A program made the translations under genes and the position numbers. Of a DNA stretch of 64,000 nucleotides, positions 7,631-16,595 are shown in pieces (the first letter of the stretch is position 1; each line of letters starts with the position of its first letter). Source of the DNA: Pantoea eucalypti. GTDB lineage: Bacteria > Pseudomonadota > Gammaproteobacteria > Enterobacterales > Enterobacteriaceae. Under the pieces are notes generated by a model, which saw only the letters and a list, made by a program, of their open reading frames with translations, was not told where the DNA came from and ran no database searches. The stretch spans positions 3,224,001-3,288,000 of the forward strand of contig NZ_CP045720.1 of NCBI RefSeq assembly GCF_009646115.1, given 5' to 3'.

Positions 7631-8734
7631 TTAACTGACGATCATGTCGTCGCGGTGAACCGCCACCGGGCCATATTCATATCCCAGGATCTCGCTGATC
7701 TGCTGACTGTGATGACCGGCGATCATTCGCATCGCGTCGCTGTTGTAGCGTGAAACGCCGTGAGCGATATCCCGGCCCTGCAGGCTGCGAATGCGGATCA
7801 CTTCACCGCGAGAGAAATTCCCCTGGATCGCCCGGATCCCTTTCGGCAGCAGCGAACTGCCACGTTCGATAATGGCTGCCAGTGCACCGTCATCGACGGT
7901 GATCTCACCCGCCGGTGGCGCACCGAAAATCCAGCGTTTACGGTTTTCCAGTGGCGATTGCTGCGCATGGAAGCGCGTACCGACCGGCTTACCATCAATC
8001 ACATCGCTGATCACGCCGCTGCGGCTGCCCGAGGCGATGATCACATCGATACCGGCACGACAGGCAACATCCGCCGCCTGAAGCTTAGTCGACATGCCGC
8101 CAGTGCCGAGCCCGGAAACACTGTCGCCCGCCAGGGCGCGCAACGCATCATCAATGATATGCACATCACTGATCAGCTCAGCCTCAGGATTGTTACGGGG
8201 ATCGGCGGTAAAAAGCCCCTGCTGATCGGTCAGGAGCAGCAGCTTGTCGGCGCCGCCGAGCATCGCCGCCAGCGCAGAGAGATTGTCGTTGTCGCCCACT
8301 TTGATTTCAGCGGTGGCGACAGCATCGTTCTCATTGATCACCGGCACAATATGGTTATCCAGCAGCGCACGCAGCGTGTCGCGGGCGTTCAGAAAGCGTT
8401 CGCGATCTTCCATGTCGGCACGGGTCAACAGCATCTGACCAATATGAATACCGTAGATAGAAAATAACTGTTCCCACAGCTGAATCAGACGACTCTGCCC
8501 CACCGCAGCCAGCAGCTGCTTTGAGGCGATGGTCGGTGGCAGTTCGGGGTAGCCCAGATGTTCGCGTCCGGCGGCCATTGCGCCAGAAGTCACGATCACA
8601 ATGCGGTGGCCTGCGGCGTGCTGCTGCGCACACTGACGAACCAGTTCCACCATGTGCGCCCTGTTCAACCGGCGAGATCCGCCGGTGAGAACGCTGGTAC
8701 CCAACTTGACCACTAAGGTCTGACTGCCACTCAT
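7631..8734 (-). CDS. proB: Glutamate 5-kinase
   Basis: 367 residues. Amino-acid-kinase domain (about 1-260) with the N-terminal phosphate loop VVKLGTS (Lys10) and the glutamate/ATP-binding stretches VINENDAVA and [11 protein letters not shown], followed by a C-terminal PUA domain (about 275-355). Catalyses ATP-dependent phosphorylation of glutamate, the feedback-inhibited first step of proline synthesis; its unstable product is passed to ProA. First gene of proBA, divergent from phoE. Confidence 0.97.
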   Translation of the reverse strand: MSGSQTLVVKLGTSVLTGGSRRLNRAHMVELVRQCAQQHAAGHRIVIVTSGAMAAGREHLGYPELPPTIASKQLLAAVGQSRLIQLWEQLFSIYGIHIGQMLLTRADMEDRERFLNARDTLRALLDNHIVPVINENDAVATAEIKVGDNDNLSALAAMLGGADKLLLLTDQQGLFTADPRNNPEAELISDVHIIDDALRALAGDSVSGLGTGGMSTKLQAADVACRAGIDVIIASGSRSGVISDVIDGKPVGTRFHAQQSPLENRKRWIFGAPPAGEITVDDGALAAIIERGSSLLPKGIRAIQGNFSRGEVIRIRSLQGRDIAHGVSRYNSDAMRMIAGHHSQQISEILGYEYGPVAVHRDDMIVS

Positions 8735-8879
8735 ATTTCCTGCCGTAGAGAAAAATTTTTACGAAAGGACGTTTTAACAGGAGTCGATAAGGAAGCCAAC
8801 AGCCAGCGGGGGAAAAGCACGAAATTACGCGGACAAGGAGGTAGACCAAAAGTTCATGGTTAACAAGAAATCATGAAAA

Positions 8880-8899
8880 GTGTCATAAAAAGTTCATCA
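8880..8899 (+). promoter_or_regulatory. Pho box upstream of phoE
   Basis: GTGTCATAAAAAGTTCATCA resembles the PhoB consensus of two CTGTCAT-type 7-mers separated by 4 AT-rich bases, about 75 bp before the phoE start. It predicts induction by phosphate starvation. Confidence 0.6.
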
Positions 8900-8972
8900 C
8901 TGACGGGTAAAAAGTCCGTGTTTTACAAAAACTTTCATTTTTTTACGTTGTTCACATTGGGATTGATAGCAA

Positions 8973-10085
8973 ATGAAGAAAAGCACACTGGCCATGCTCC
9001 TCTCCACGCTGACGCTGGCTTCTGCCGCGCAGGCTGCCGAAATCTATAACAAAGATGGCAACAAACTGGATTTGTACGGCAAAGTTAAAGCTGAGCACTA
9101 CATCAGCGATAATGCCAGCCAGGATGGAGACAAGTCCTATACCCGTATCGGCTTTAAGGGTCAGACACAGATTAACGACCTGATGACCGGTTATGGTCAG
9201 TGGGAATATCAGTACAACGTTAACAACTCCGAAGGCAGTGACGCCAACAATGGCAATAAAACCCGCCTCGGGTTTGCTGGTCTGAAATTCTCTCAGTACG
9301 GTTCGGTAGATTATGGCCGTAACTACGGTGTGCTGTATGACGTTGAAGCCTGGACTGACGTATTCCCGGAATTCGGCGGTGACGGTACAGCCCGCTCTGA
9401 TAACTTTATGACACAGCGCGCCACCGGTGTTGCGACTTATCGTAACAATAACTTCTTTGGTCTGGTCGATGGCCTGAAATTTGCGCTGCAGTACCAGGGC
9501 AAAAATGACGCGTCCAGCACCAACACCCGTACTGATATTAACCGTCAGAATGGCGACGGCTACGGTGCGTCTCTCGGCTATGCTCTGGGTGATTCTGGTG
9601 TGAGCCTGATGAGTGCCATCACCTCATCTGACCGCACCAACCAGCAACAGGCGCGCGCTTATGGCGGCGGTGACCGTGCGGATTCCTGGGGCGCAGGCGT
9701 GAAGTATGATGCTAACAGTGTCTACCTGGCCGCAATCTACACCGATACCCGTAATATGACGCCAATTAGCGGTACCAACCGTGCCACCGGCGCAGCGGTT
9801 GCGGGCGCAGCCAACAAAGCGCAGAACATCGAACTGGTGGCGCAGTATCAGTTTGATTTCGGCCTGCGTCCGTCTATCGGGTATGTACAGACCAAAGGCA
9901 AAGATATCGAAAACGGTATCGGCGATGCGGATCTGGTGAAATATATCGATGTGGGCGCGACCTACTACTTCAACAAAAATATGTCCGCCTTCGTTGATTA
10001 CAAAATCAACCAACTGCCTGACGACAATGCGCTGTCGCTTAACAACGACGACATTGTGGCGATGGGTGTGACTTACCAGTTCTGA
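8973..10085 (+). CDS. phoE: Outer-membrane general porin, PhoE position
   Basis: 370 residues: a signal peptide cleaved after AQA (residue 21), then a trimeric porin barrel that begins [16 protein letters not shown] and ends in the terminal Phe (VTYQF) required for BAM recognition. The constriction-loop motif with PEFGGD is present. The gene holds the E. coli phoE position (divergent from proB, followed by crl), and a Pho-box-like site precedes it, so phosphate-responsive anion porin is the likely role. OmpC/OmpF-type function cannot be excluded from sequence reading alone. Confidence 0.9.
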   Translation: MKKSTLAMLLSTLTLASAAQAAEIYNKDGNKLDLYGKVKAEHYISDNASQDGDKSYTRIGFKGQTQINDLMTGYGQWEYQYNVNNSEGSDANNGNKTRLGFAGLKFSQYGSVDYGRNYGVLYDVEAWTDVFPEFGGDGTARSDNFMTQRATGVATYRNNNFFGLVDGLKFALQYQGKNDASSTNTRTDINRQNGDGYGASLGYALGDSGVSLMSAITSSDRTNQQQARAYGGGDRADSWGAGVKYDANSVYLAAIYTDTRNMTPISGTNRATGAAVAGAANKAQNIELVAQYQFDFGLRPSIGYVQTKGKDIENGIGDADLVKYIDVGATYYFNKNMSAFVDYKINQLPDDNALSLNNDDIVAMGVTYQF

Positions 10086-10143
10086 TTTCAGGCTCGCAAA
10101 CCGGGCAGATTTGGAGCTGGCAGCAACGCATAAATTCAACACG

Positions 10144-10249
10144 CAGGGAACACGGTCAGAAGAGGAAAGCGTCCCGCGCCAGGACGGCGCGGGCCGAGCG
10201 TGCCATGGATGGCGGCTTTTGCGTCTTTCCGATCTGACCGTGTTCTCTG
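10144..10249. repeat. Palindromic intergenic element, copy A
   Basis: About 106 bp bounded by 17-bp inverted arms (CAGGGAACACGGTCAGA at 10144-10160 and its near-complement at 10233-10249, 16 of 17 paired), extended inward by GGAAAG/CTTTCC. It contains an inner hairpin CCCGCGCC-AGGAC-GGCGCGGG. A second copy lies at 26555-26657. It behaves like a REP/MITE-type sequence and has no ORF. Confidence 0.8.
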
Positions 10250-10285
10250 AGAAGGCTCGATCCAACAGCGGGTCAGACTTCAACA

Positions 10286-10318
10286 AAAATGGCGAGTTTT
10301 TAAACTCGCCATTTTTTT
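10286..10318. terminator. Bidirectional terminator between phoE and crl
   Basis: AAATGGCGAGTTT and AAACTCGCCATTT form a perfect hairpin with a 2-nt loop and T/A tracts on both sides, so it can stop phoE (plus) and crl (minus). Confidence 0.9.
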
Positions 10319-10344
10319 CGTCTTTATTTCACTACACTACCCTA

Positions 10345-10746
10345 TCAGGCGCTCAGCTTCACCGGTTTCTCATCGAAATCGCTGGCTGGGATCAGATCCA
10401 GCTCGAACTCTTTCAGCATCGCTTTCAGGCGGGTATGGAAATTCCGTAAGGTCTCTTCCACGCGCGCCGTGTTCTCTTTCCCTTTAATGGTTGCCACCGA
10501 CCAATCACCCTCTTTATCGAACAGACCGATATGGTAGACATAGGTAAAGTGGTCAGCCTGTGCTTCCAGCTCCATCCACCAGCCCCAGAACTCTCGCAAT
10601 TCCGGTGCCGGTTTCACATTGACGCAGGCAGCCAGGCAGTCGAAGAAGAAACGGGTTTCGCCACATTTCCCATCGCGAATATAAGGCCCAAGCTCCGTAA
10701 AGCGCTTAAGCAGGCGACTGCGGGGATGACCACTTGGTAACGTCAT
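10345..10746 (-). CDS. crl: Sigma-S factor-binding protein Crl
   Basis: 133 residues from [16 protein letters not shown], the conserved Crl start (ATG 10746); the open frame upstream is not conserved. Contains [14 protein letters not shown] and [12 protein letters not shown], characteristic of Crl. It binds sigma-S in the cytoplasm and favours RNA-polymerase holoenzyme assembly with RpoS, affecting curli and stationary-phase genes. Convergent with phoE, as in E. coli. Confidence 0.95.
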   Translation of the reverse strand: MTLPSGHPRSRLLKRFTELGPYIRDGKCGETRFFFDCLAACVNVKPAPELREFWGWWMELEAQADHFTYVYHIGLFDKEGDWSVATIKGKENTARVEETLRNFHTRLKAMLKEFELDLIPASDFDEKPVKLSA

Positions 10747-10902
10747 GCTGATTCTCCATAGGTTTTGACCGCTATACAGCCTTGATTTCCGGACGGCCAG
10801 CACGACGCTACACCGCATGGGCCCGATGACGTCATATTTCACTTAGCGGCAGCCCGGAAGAATTCCGCTACTAGTTGTAGCAAATACTGTAAATTTTGCC
10901 AG

Positions 10903-12150
10903 TCACCTTTTTAAACGCTTTTCCAGCCAGTCACAAATTTCATTCAGCGCCTTATCAAAACTGGCCATCACCGGCTTCACCGGAATCCGCAACGCTTTGC
11001 CGTCTGAGGAAGAGTTTGCGATAAGCCTGCTCTCCTCTTCCGGGCTGAAGAGATCGTTTTGCCAGTAGCCCGACAGCATCGGCGTGGGCGTCCGGCGGCC
11101 CAGTAATCCCTGGGTTTTAAGCGAATAGCGGTTGAGTTCAGTGCGCAGCGCACTGTCGGAGGCGGTGGCCATACCCAGCCGGCTCGCCAGCATATCCATA
11201 TACATATCCGGGATCGCATCCTGCAACGCCGTCTGGGTCAGCAGAGCATGCACAATCGGGCCCAGACAGGCGACCCCACGCAACCGCTGCGATTCCAGAT
11301 AGGCCAGCCGCACGGCCACGTTAGCGCCAAAGCGATAACCGAATGCCGCCACGCGGGTATGGTCGACCCAGGGCACATTGATTAGATCGCGCAGCACCTG
11401 CTGATGCAGAAAACTGGTGTCCTGATTCAGCGTCCATTTCACCGAGTTGCCCACTGACGGCACATCAATTGTCAGCATAGCAATGCCACGCGGGGCAAGG
11501 TAATCATGGAACAGGCGATAGTGATCGCTCTGTAACGAGTCGAGTGCGCCGCAAAACAGTACGGTGGGATAAGGCGCTTCAACATCCGGCGGCATATGCA
11601 GAAAGCCGCTGACCGGACTGCCGCCCGGAATAGCAAACGTCAGGATTTTCAGTTCGCCAGGCAACCGCTGAGTCGCCTCTTCATAGGCACGATTGGCCAG
11701 CGTCTGTGCCTGGTCAGCCAGTTCATCGCCTTTTATATAGGGATAAGCCGCAACGCTATAAAGATGGGCCGCATGTAGCCAGTCGTCGCCCGCCTCGCTG
11801 TCGTCGGATGCCTCCAGCGCTTTCTGCTGCCAGATGCCCGCCTGCTTAGACCATTCGAAATGCCAGTTGCCGCCGCGAAAACCAATCACGGTGTCGAGCA
11901 GCGTCTCATCAGTATGTTCAGCGTTGCTGATGGCAATACGTGCCAGCACTTCACTGATCTCCTGCGGCGTCAGGCCTCGCCATGTCCACATCAGCTTATT
12001 CAGCATGCGATACCAGCCGCGCTGGCTGTCACCCTCCAGGGCAGAGTGGACATTCGGGGTAGCGTGATGTTGGCGGCGAACCAGGGAAGAGGTTTCAGGA
12101 TGTTTAAAGCGCGGCTTGAATAGCTCCTCGCTGAGATTTTTGCTCGACAT
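10903..12150 (-). CDS. frsA: Esterase FrsA (fermentation-respiration switch protein)
   Basis: 415 residues counted from [21 protein letters not shown], which matches the E. coli FrsA start; the open frame extends 17 codons further but without a conserved start. An alpha/beta-hydrolase fold with an oxyanion/dimer region ([13 protein letters not shown]) and [19 protein letters not shown] in place of the canonical nucleophile elbow. FrsA was reported as an EIIA-Glc-binding protein and esterase; its true substrate is unclear. Neighbour order crl-frsA-gpt matches E. coli. Confidence 0.93.
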   Translation of the reverse strand: MSSKNLSEELFKPRFKHPETSSLVRRQHHATPNVHSALEGDSQRGWYRMLNKLMWTWRGLTPQEISEVLARIAISNAEHTDETLLDTVIGFRGGNWHFEWSKQAGIWQQKALEASDDSEAGDDWLHAAHLYSVAAYPYIKGDELADQAQTLANRAYEEATQRLPGELKILTFAIPGGSPVSGFLHMPPDVEAPYPTVLFCGALDSLQSDHYRLFHDYLAPRGIAMLTIDVPSVGNSVKWTLNQDTSFLHQQVLRDLINVPWVDHTRVAAFGYRFGANVAVRLAYLESQRLRGVACLGPIVHALLTQTALQDAIPDMYMDMLASRLGMATASDSALRTELNRYSLKTQGLLGRRTPTPMLSGYWQNDLFSPEEESRLIANSSSDGKALRIPVKPVMASFDKALNEICDWLEKRLKR

Positions 12151-12225
12151 ACTCACTTCTCCTGCAACAGAACGGCGATGGCTAAGTGTACTGTACGGCA
12201 ATTCGGGGTGCGAGGCTCAGAATGC

Positions 12226-12251
12226 ACAACGCCCGGAAAACCGGGCGTTGT
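12226..12251. terminator. Strong hairpin after gpt
   Basis: ACAACGCCCGG (12226-12236) and CCGGGCGTTGT (12241-12251) pair perfectly around AAAA. It lies 15 bp downstream of the gpt stop (minus strand). No long T tract follows, so stability rather than a classic tail supports the call. Confidence 0.6.
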
Positions 12252-12265
12252 CTGATGTATATCAA

Positions 12266-12724
12266 TCAGTTTTTTACAATCGGCGGGATATAAACGACAC
12301 CCATATCCCACGGCTGCTCGATCCAGGTATCCTGCGGAATATCGACGATGTAATCATCAACCAGTGAACGACCGGCGGGTTTAGCGAAAATGGTGCAGAA
12401 ACGCGCTTTCGGATACATTTCGCGAATCGCCTGCGCGGTGCCGCCCGTATCGACCAGGTCGTCGATTACGATAAAGCCTTCACCGTCGCCTTCTGCGCGC
12501 TTCAGGACTTTCATTTCACGCTGATGATCGTGGTCATAGCTGGAGATGCAGACGGTATCAACGTAGCGGATACCCAGTTCACGTGCCAGCAGCGAAGCCG
12601 GTACCAGACCGCCGCGGCTCACCGCGATAATGCCTGTCCACTGTTCAACAGGGAGCAGACGCTGGGCCAGTTTGCGGGCATGAATCTGAAGCATGTCCCA
12701 GGTAACGACGTATTTTTCGCTCAT
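12266..12724 (-). CDS. gpt: Xanthine-guanine phosphoribosyltransferase
   Basis: 152 residues, the E. coli Gpt length, from [20 protein letters not shown] (ATG 12724); a longer upstream frame is not conserved. The PRPP-binding motif [15 protein letters not shown] is intact, and SRGGLVPA forms the other PRPP loop. Salvages guanine, xanthine and hypoxanthine to nucleotides at the membrane face of the cytoplasm. It competes for xanthine/guanine that the hpx island downstream would otherwise degrade as nitrogen source. Confidence 0.96.
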   Translation of the reverse strand: MSEKYVVTWDMLQIHARKLAQRLLPVEQWTGIIAVSRGGLVPASLLARELGIRYVDTVCISSYDHDHQREMKVLKRAEGDGEGFIVIDDLVDTGGTAQAIREMYPKARFCTIFAKPAGRSLVDDYIVDIPQDTWIEQPWDMGVVYIPPIVKN

Positions 12725-12977
12725 AAATAGAAATCCCAGCCAACCGAGGTGGCGTAAAAATGTGCAACGGGGAAAAGGTTGCGCGAGATTATAAGGAGTT
12801 GACGCACTAAAAACCAGCACCCGTGCGCCGGTTGCGGCTTTTTAGCGCGTCTGAGAGCGCACCCGGTAAAAAACAGTGATATTCTCAGGACTGGCTCGTC
12901 AGATTCTCTGACGGCGATTTTTCACTGGAAACTCGCGATGTCCGGCCTCGCCGGTACACTGACACAGGAGACCTGTC

Positions 12978-14435
12978 GTGTCTGAATTGTCTCAACTCTC
13001 TCCACAGCCGCTGTGGGATATTTTCGCTAAGATCTGCTCTATTCCCCATCCCTCTTTTCACGAAGAAGCGCTGGCGAACTACATCACTGGCTGGGCTAAA
13101 GAGCAGGGCTTCTGGTGTGAGCGCGATCAGGTCGGCAACATCCTGATTCGTAAGCCCGCCACTGCAGGCATGGAAAACCGTACTCCGGTCGCGCTGCAGG
13201 CGCATCTGGATATGGTGCCGCAGAAAAATAACGACACCGTTCATGACTTCACCAAAGATCCTATTCAGCCGTGGATTGATGGCGAGTGGGTGAAAGCGCG
13301 CGGCACCACGCTGGGCGCCGACAACGGCATCGGCATGGCTTCTGCGCTGGCGGTACTGGCTGATAACAGCCTGACGCATGGTCCGCTGGAAGTGCTGCTG
13401 ACCATGACCGAAGAGACCGGCATGGATGGCGCTTTCGGTCTGCAACCCAACTGGCTGCAGGCTGAGATCCTGATCAACACCGACTCTGAAGAGGAAGGTG
13501 AGATCTATATGGGTTGCGCAGGCGGTATCGATTTCGTCTCCACCCTGCCGCTGACCCGTGAAGCCGTGCCTGCTGAGTTCCAGACCCTGAAACTGACGCT
13601 GAAAGGGCTGCGTGGCGGTCACTCCGGTGCCGATATTCATATGGGCCTGGGCAACGCTAACAAACTGCTGGCGCGATTCCTGGCGGCCCACGCGGCTGAA
13701 CTGGATCTGCGTCTGCTGGCGTTCAGCGGCGGTACGCTGCGTAATGCAATTCCGCGTGAAGCCTTCGCTACCGTCGCGGTAGAAAGCCACAAAGCGGATG
13801 CGCTGAAATCAGCGGCAGCGCAGTTCCTGAGCGCCATCAAAAACGAGCACGGCATCAAAGAGCCGAACATTGCACTGGTCACCGAGCCGCTGGCGCATCA
13901 GGGCGATGCCCTGAGCACTGACAGCCGCGATCGCTTCCTGAACCTGCTGAACAGCACGCCAAACGGCGTGATCCGCAATTCAGACGTGGCGAAAGGCGTG
14001 GTCGAAACCTCACTGAATATCGGTGTAGTAACGATGGAAGCCGATCACGCAGAGATCAACTGCCTGATTCGTTCGCTGATCGACACCGGCCGTGATTATG
14101 TGGTGCAGATGCTGACCTCGCTGGGCCAGCTGGCCGGCGCGCAGACGAAAGCGAAAGGCGGCTACCCAGGCTGGCAGCCGGATGCAGACTCCGCCATCAT
14201 GGCGCTGACCCGTCAGACCTACATCGCGCTGTTTGATAAAACCCCTAACATTCAGGTGATTCACGCCGGTCTGGAGTGTGGTCTGTTCAAAAAGCCGTAT
14301 CCGGACATGGATATGGTCTCGATTGGGCCAACCATCACCGGGCCGCACTCGCCGGATGAGCAGGTTCACATCGAAAGCGTGGGTCTTTACTGGAAACTGC
14401 TGACCACCCTGCTGAATGTGGTGCCAGAAAAGTAA
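12978..14435 (+). CDS. pepD: Cytosol non-specific dipeptidase (aminoacyl-histidine dipeptidase, peptidase D)
   Basis: 485 residues starting at GTG 12978 after GGAGACC. M20 metallopeptidase: the first zinc ligand set lies in QAHLDMVPQ (His76, Asp78), the bridging Asp in LGADNGIGMA, and the general-base Glu pair in MTEETGMDGAFGL. Hydrolyses unblocked dipeptides such as carnosine-type Xaa-His. Conserved neighbour of gpt (divergent). Followed by a terminator. Confidence 0.96.
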   Translation: MSELSQLSPQPLWDIFAKICSIPHPSFHEEALANYITGWAKEQGFWCERDQVGNILIRKPATAGMENRTPVALQAHLDMVPQKNNDTVHDFTKDPIQPWIDGEWVKARGTTLGADNGIGMASALAVLADNSLTHGPLEVLLTMTEETGMDGAFGLQPNWLQAEILINTDSEEEGEIYMGCAGGIDFVSTLPLTREAVPAEFQTLKLTLKGLRGGHSGADIHMGLGNANKLLARFLAAHAAELDLRLLAFSGGTLRNAIPREAFATVAVESHKADALKSAAAQFLSAIKNEHGIKEPNIALVTEPLAHQGDALSTDSRDRFLNLLNSTPNGVIRNSDVAKGVVETSLNIGVVTMEADHAEINCLIRSLIDTGRDYVVQMLTSLGQLAGAQTKAKGGYPGWQPDADSAIMALTRQTYIALFDKTPNIQVIHAGLECGLFKKPYPDMDMVSIGPTITGPHSPDEQVHIESVGLYWKLLTTLLNVVPEK

Positions 14436-14473
14436 TTCTGTCACAAAAAAAGTCAACCAGGCTCCGGCCTGAC

Positions 14474-14503
14474 GCCGGTTACTTAAGTGACCGGCACTTT
14501 TTT
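14474..14503 (+). terminator. Terminator of pepD
   Basis: GCCGGTTAC, TTAA and GTGACCGGC (one mismatch) are followed by ACTTTTTT. Confidence 0.8.
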
Positions 14504-14706
14504 ATTCTTAGCGTTTTAACATCTTTACGTCCACTGCATTATCCTCTACATCTGGTTTACCGGGATTCTCATATAGAAATAAATTTCATGACCAATCCGG
14601 TAAATTATTACGGTAATGTGATACAAGTCTTATGCATCCCTTATTACCAGAGTATTATATTTCCCGTGAAAATATAAATACTCAATAATACAAGGAATGT
14701 ATCATA

Positions 14707-15549
14707 ATGGGCGCATTACAGTTTCCCTGCACAATATTTACCACCCGGAAAAAGATGGACGACTACAGTGCTGATGATATGCGCTGCGGCGATCTGACTG
14801 AGGCACAATTAAAATCCCAATACCGGCTGGATTACATTTCTGATCGGGTTGATCCCTGGACCCTGACTCTGCGTTCCTCACTGGATCGTCCTCAATCCCT
14901 GTTCTGCTGTAATCTGCGTGGCCAGGGTCGAACGATTTCCCGCCAGCAGTGTGCTGAAATGCTATTTGATGAATTTCGATCGTTATCCCGTAAATTTTCC
15001 CTGAGCGGGCCATACAGTCACCTGATCGAAAAAATGATCACGCATATGCAGAACAATAGCGGTAAGACCTTCCGTGATATGGCGTTGGATCAGGCTTTGA
15101 AAGAACATATTATCAGGGATAAAAGTGAAAACAGCACTCGCTTATTGCTGGAGAAACATCTTAAAAAAGAAATGGATTGGAAGAATAGGATCTATCCATT
15201 GACAAAAAAAGAATTACGGGAAGTCATTCTAAGGGGAAGACTACCAAAATTTGACAGGTTACAGGATAATTATAACGGCATGGGGATTACCGTTCATGAT
15301 ATCTCGGCAGCGCATATCACCATAAAATCACTGCATATTGATAATAACCATTATCGGGCAACGGTGCATTATAAAGTACAGGATCACTTTGGTCTCGACA
15401 GTGCTGATATAGTAAAAACAAAATTCAGCCAGTTTCATTTTTTCCGTATCTGGTTTGTTCTTCAAAGATACAATAAGTTTGGTTTTAAACCTTTCATGAC
15501 GAATATGGAAACTACTATAGAAATCATAGGTAATCTCAATGAAAAATAG
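14707..15549 (+). CDS. DUF3289 / YPO3983-family protein (possible effector or toxin)
   Basis: 280 residues. The stretch FSLSGPYSHLIEKMITHMQNN, a KFDRLQDNYNGMGITVHD block and a C-terminal KVQDHFGLDSADIVK...FRIWFVLQRYNKFGFKPFMTNME block are what I know as DUF3289 (YPO3983 family). Members are found with type VI secretion and DUF943 membrane proteins, but no biochemical activity is established as far as I know. No signal peptide. The gene is AT-richer than its neighbours, suggesting transfer, and overlaps the DUF943 gene by 11 bp. An effector/immunity pair is my inference. Confidence 0.7.
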   Translation: MGALQFPCTIFTTRKKMDDYSADDMRCGDLTEAQLKSQYRLDYISDRVDPWTLTLRSSLDRPQSLFCCNLRGQGRTISRQQCAEMLFDEFRSLSRKFSLSGPYSHLIEKMITHMQNNSGKTFRDMALDQALKEHIIRDKSENSTRLLLEKHLKKEMDWKNRIYPLTKKELREVILRGRLPKFDRLQDNYNGMGITVHDISAAHITIKSLHIDNNHYRATVHYKVQDHFGLDSADIVKTKFSQFHFFRIWFVLQRYNKFGFKPFMTNMETTIEIIGNLNEK

Positions 15550-16000
15550 AATGAAAATTCTTATTTTACTGACGATTTGTGGCTTCATGCTGGCTGGTTA
15601 CTTTCTATGGGCCGAACGCCGTCCTGTTGAAATCGTCAACGTTCATGGAACCGGAAATTTCAGTGACATTTTAGTAAAAAATTTTCCGATTACTGATCGT
15701 GGAAAAATTAACTGGTGGTTAAAAAATAAAGACGCCCTGAAACGACAATATGACATTCCTAAACCGGCCTCCTACGGTAATTATACGGTAAGCATCTGGT
15801 TGTTTGGAGAAGGGTACAAAGAAGATGATAAATATGACCGCCTCTGTTTTTCTGACATGAAGCCACCCATGAATTGCATTGAAAAGGACAGGGTTTTTAT
15901 AATCAGTTACAGCAAAAACAGTGGCATTACATTTACTGTCGATGATGGAGAATACAGCCTGGAAGATGACGGTAAAATAACAAAGCTAGAAAGTCATTAA
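15539..16000 (+). CDS. DUF943-family membrane-anchored protein (possible immunity partner)
   Basis: 153 residues: one N-terminal membrane segment (about residues 6-25, KILILLTICGFMLAGYFLW), then a periplasmic or extracytoplasmic domain with DILVKNFPITDRGKINWW, and Cys residues at LCFSDMKPPMNC. This pattern is the DUF943 family of enterobacteria. It overlaps the DUF3289 gene, as partners do, and a broken second copy lies 116 bp downstream. Low GC like its partner. Function unproven. Confidence 0.65.
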   Translation: MKNRMKILILLTICGFMLAGYFLWAERRPVEIVNVHGTGNFSDILVKNFPITDRGKINWWLKNKDALKRQYDIPKPASYGNYTVSIWLFGEGYKEDDKYDRLCFSDMKPPMNCIEKDRVFIISYSKNSGITFTVDDGEYSLEDDGKITKLESH

Positions 16001-16115
16001 CTGTCCTGACAGGATAGTGGGCAGCTATTAAATCGGCTATTAGCCAGTTATCACTTCAACTTTAAAATAGTCATGAACAATATAGCCAGGAGTCTTAATA
16101 ATATCGGAAGCTATA

Positions 16116-16272
16116 ATGAAGAGCATTATTACAAAAGACGAGCCTACTGCTTGCTGTTGCAGGGGTATCGATGGCTGGCTATTTTTTGGTTAGCCTCACA
16201 TCCGCCTGAGATCATTGCTATTCATAATGGTAGTAGCGGCTTCAGTGCTGTTTTAGTAAAAAATTTTCCTTT
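16116..16272 (+). pseudogene. Frameshifted, truncated second DUF943 copy
   Basis: ATG 16116 follows GGAAG. Read across frames the piece gives a KTSLLLAVAGVSMAGYFLV-like membrane segment, then PPEIIAIHNGSSGFSAVLVKNFPF, which parallels the intact DUF943 protein (AGYFLW...VEIVNVHGTGNFSDILVKNFP). At least two frameshifts are needed, and similarity stops after KNFPF. The 19-base run TTTTAGTAAAAAATTTTCC is shared with the intact gene. A decayed duplicate, as orphan immunity genes often are. Confidence 0.7.
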
Positions 16273-16381
16273 TCCCATTTTGTCATCTCCCAGCTCCCGT
16301 TACCATCGCGGGCGCCGGGATAGACGCTGAGCTGGCATCTGACTCTTAAGTACTTTCTACCCGGCTCTAACCTGTTTTTAT

Positions 16382-16418
16382 AGCAGCGAATTTTTCTCAG
16401 CATAATTCGCTGCTTTTT
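16382..16418 (+). terminator. Terminator after the DUF943 region
   Basis: AGCAGCGAATT (16382-16392) and AATTCGCTGCT (16404-16414) pair perfectly, followed by TTTT. Confidence 0.8.
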
Positions 16419-16475
16419 CCACCCTTTCCTCCGCTATTCCGCCACGTTCTCACGCTTCGCTGGTCACAGCCGCCA

Positions 16476-16499
16476 TTATGTCCAGATGTCTGGATGGCT
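16476..16499 (+). promoter_or_regulatory. MetJ-like operator upstream of the ribose-type ABC importer
   Basis: Consecutive 8-mers AGATGTCT (16484-16491) and GGATGGCT (16492-16499) match the metN operator of this window (60845-60860) at 14 of 16 positions and fit the MetJ consensus AGACGTCT. A weaker box (TTATGTCC) precedes them. The site is about 100 bp before the ABC ATPase start, next to a possible -10 (TAAGAT, 16502-16507). Confidence 0.5.
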
Positions 16500-16595
16500 A
16501 ATAAGATTTCGTGCTAGCTTATGCGCTTTCGGCTGTTGCCGCGCCTGAAGGTTCAGGAAAAAATGCGGCCAGTGTTTCTTCAGGAGAATCATCAC

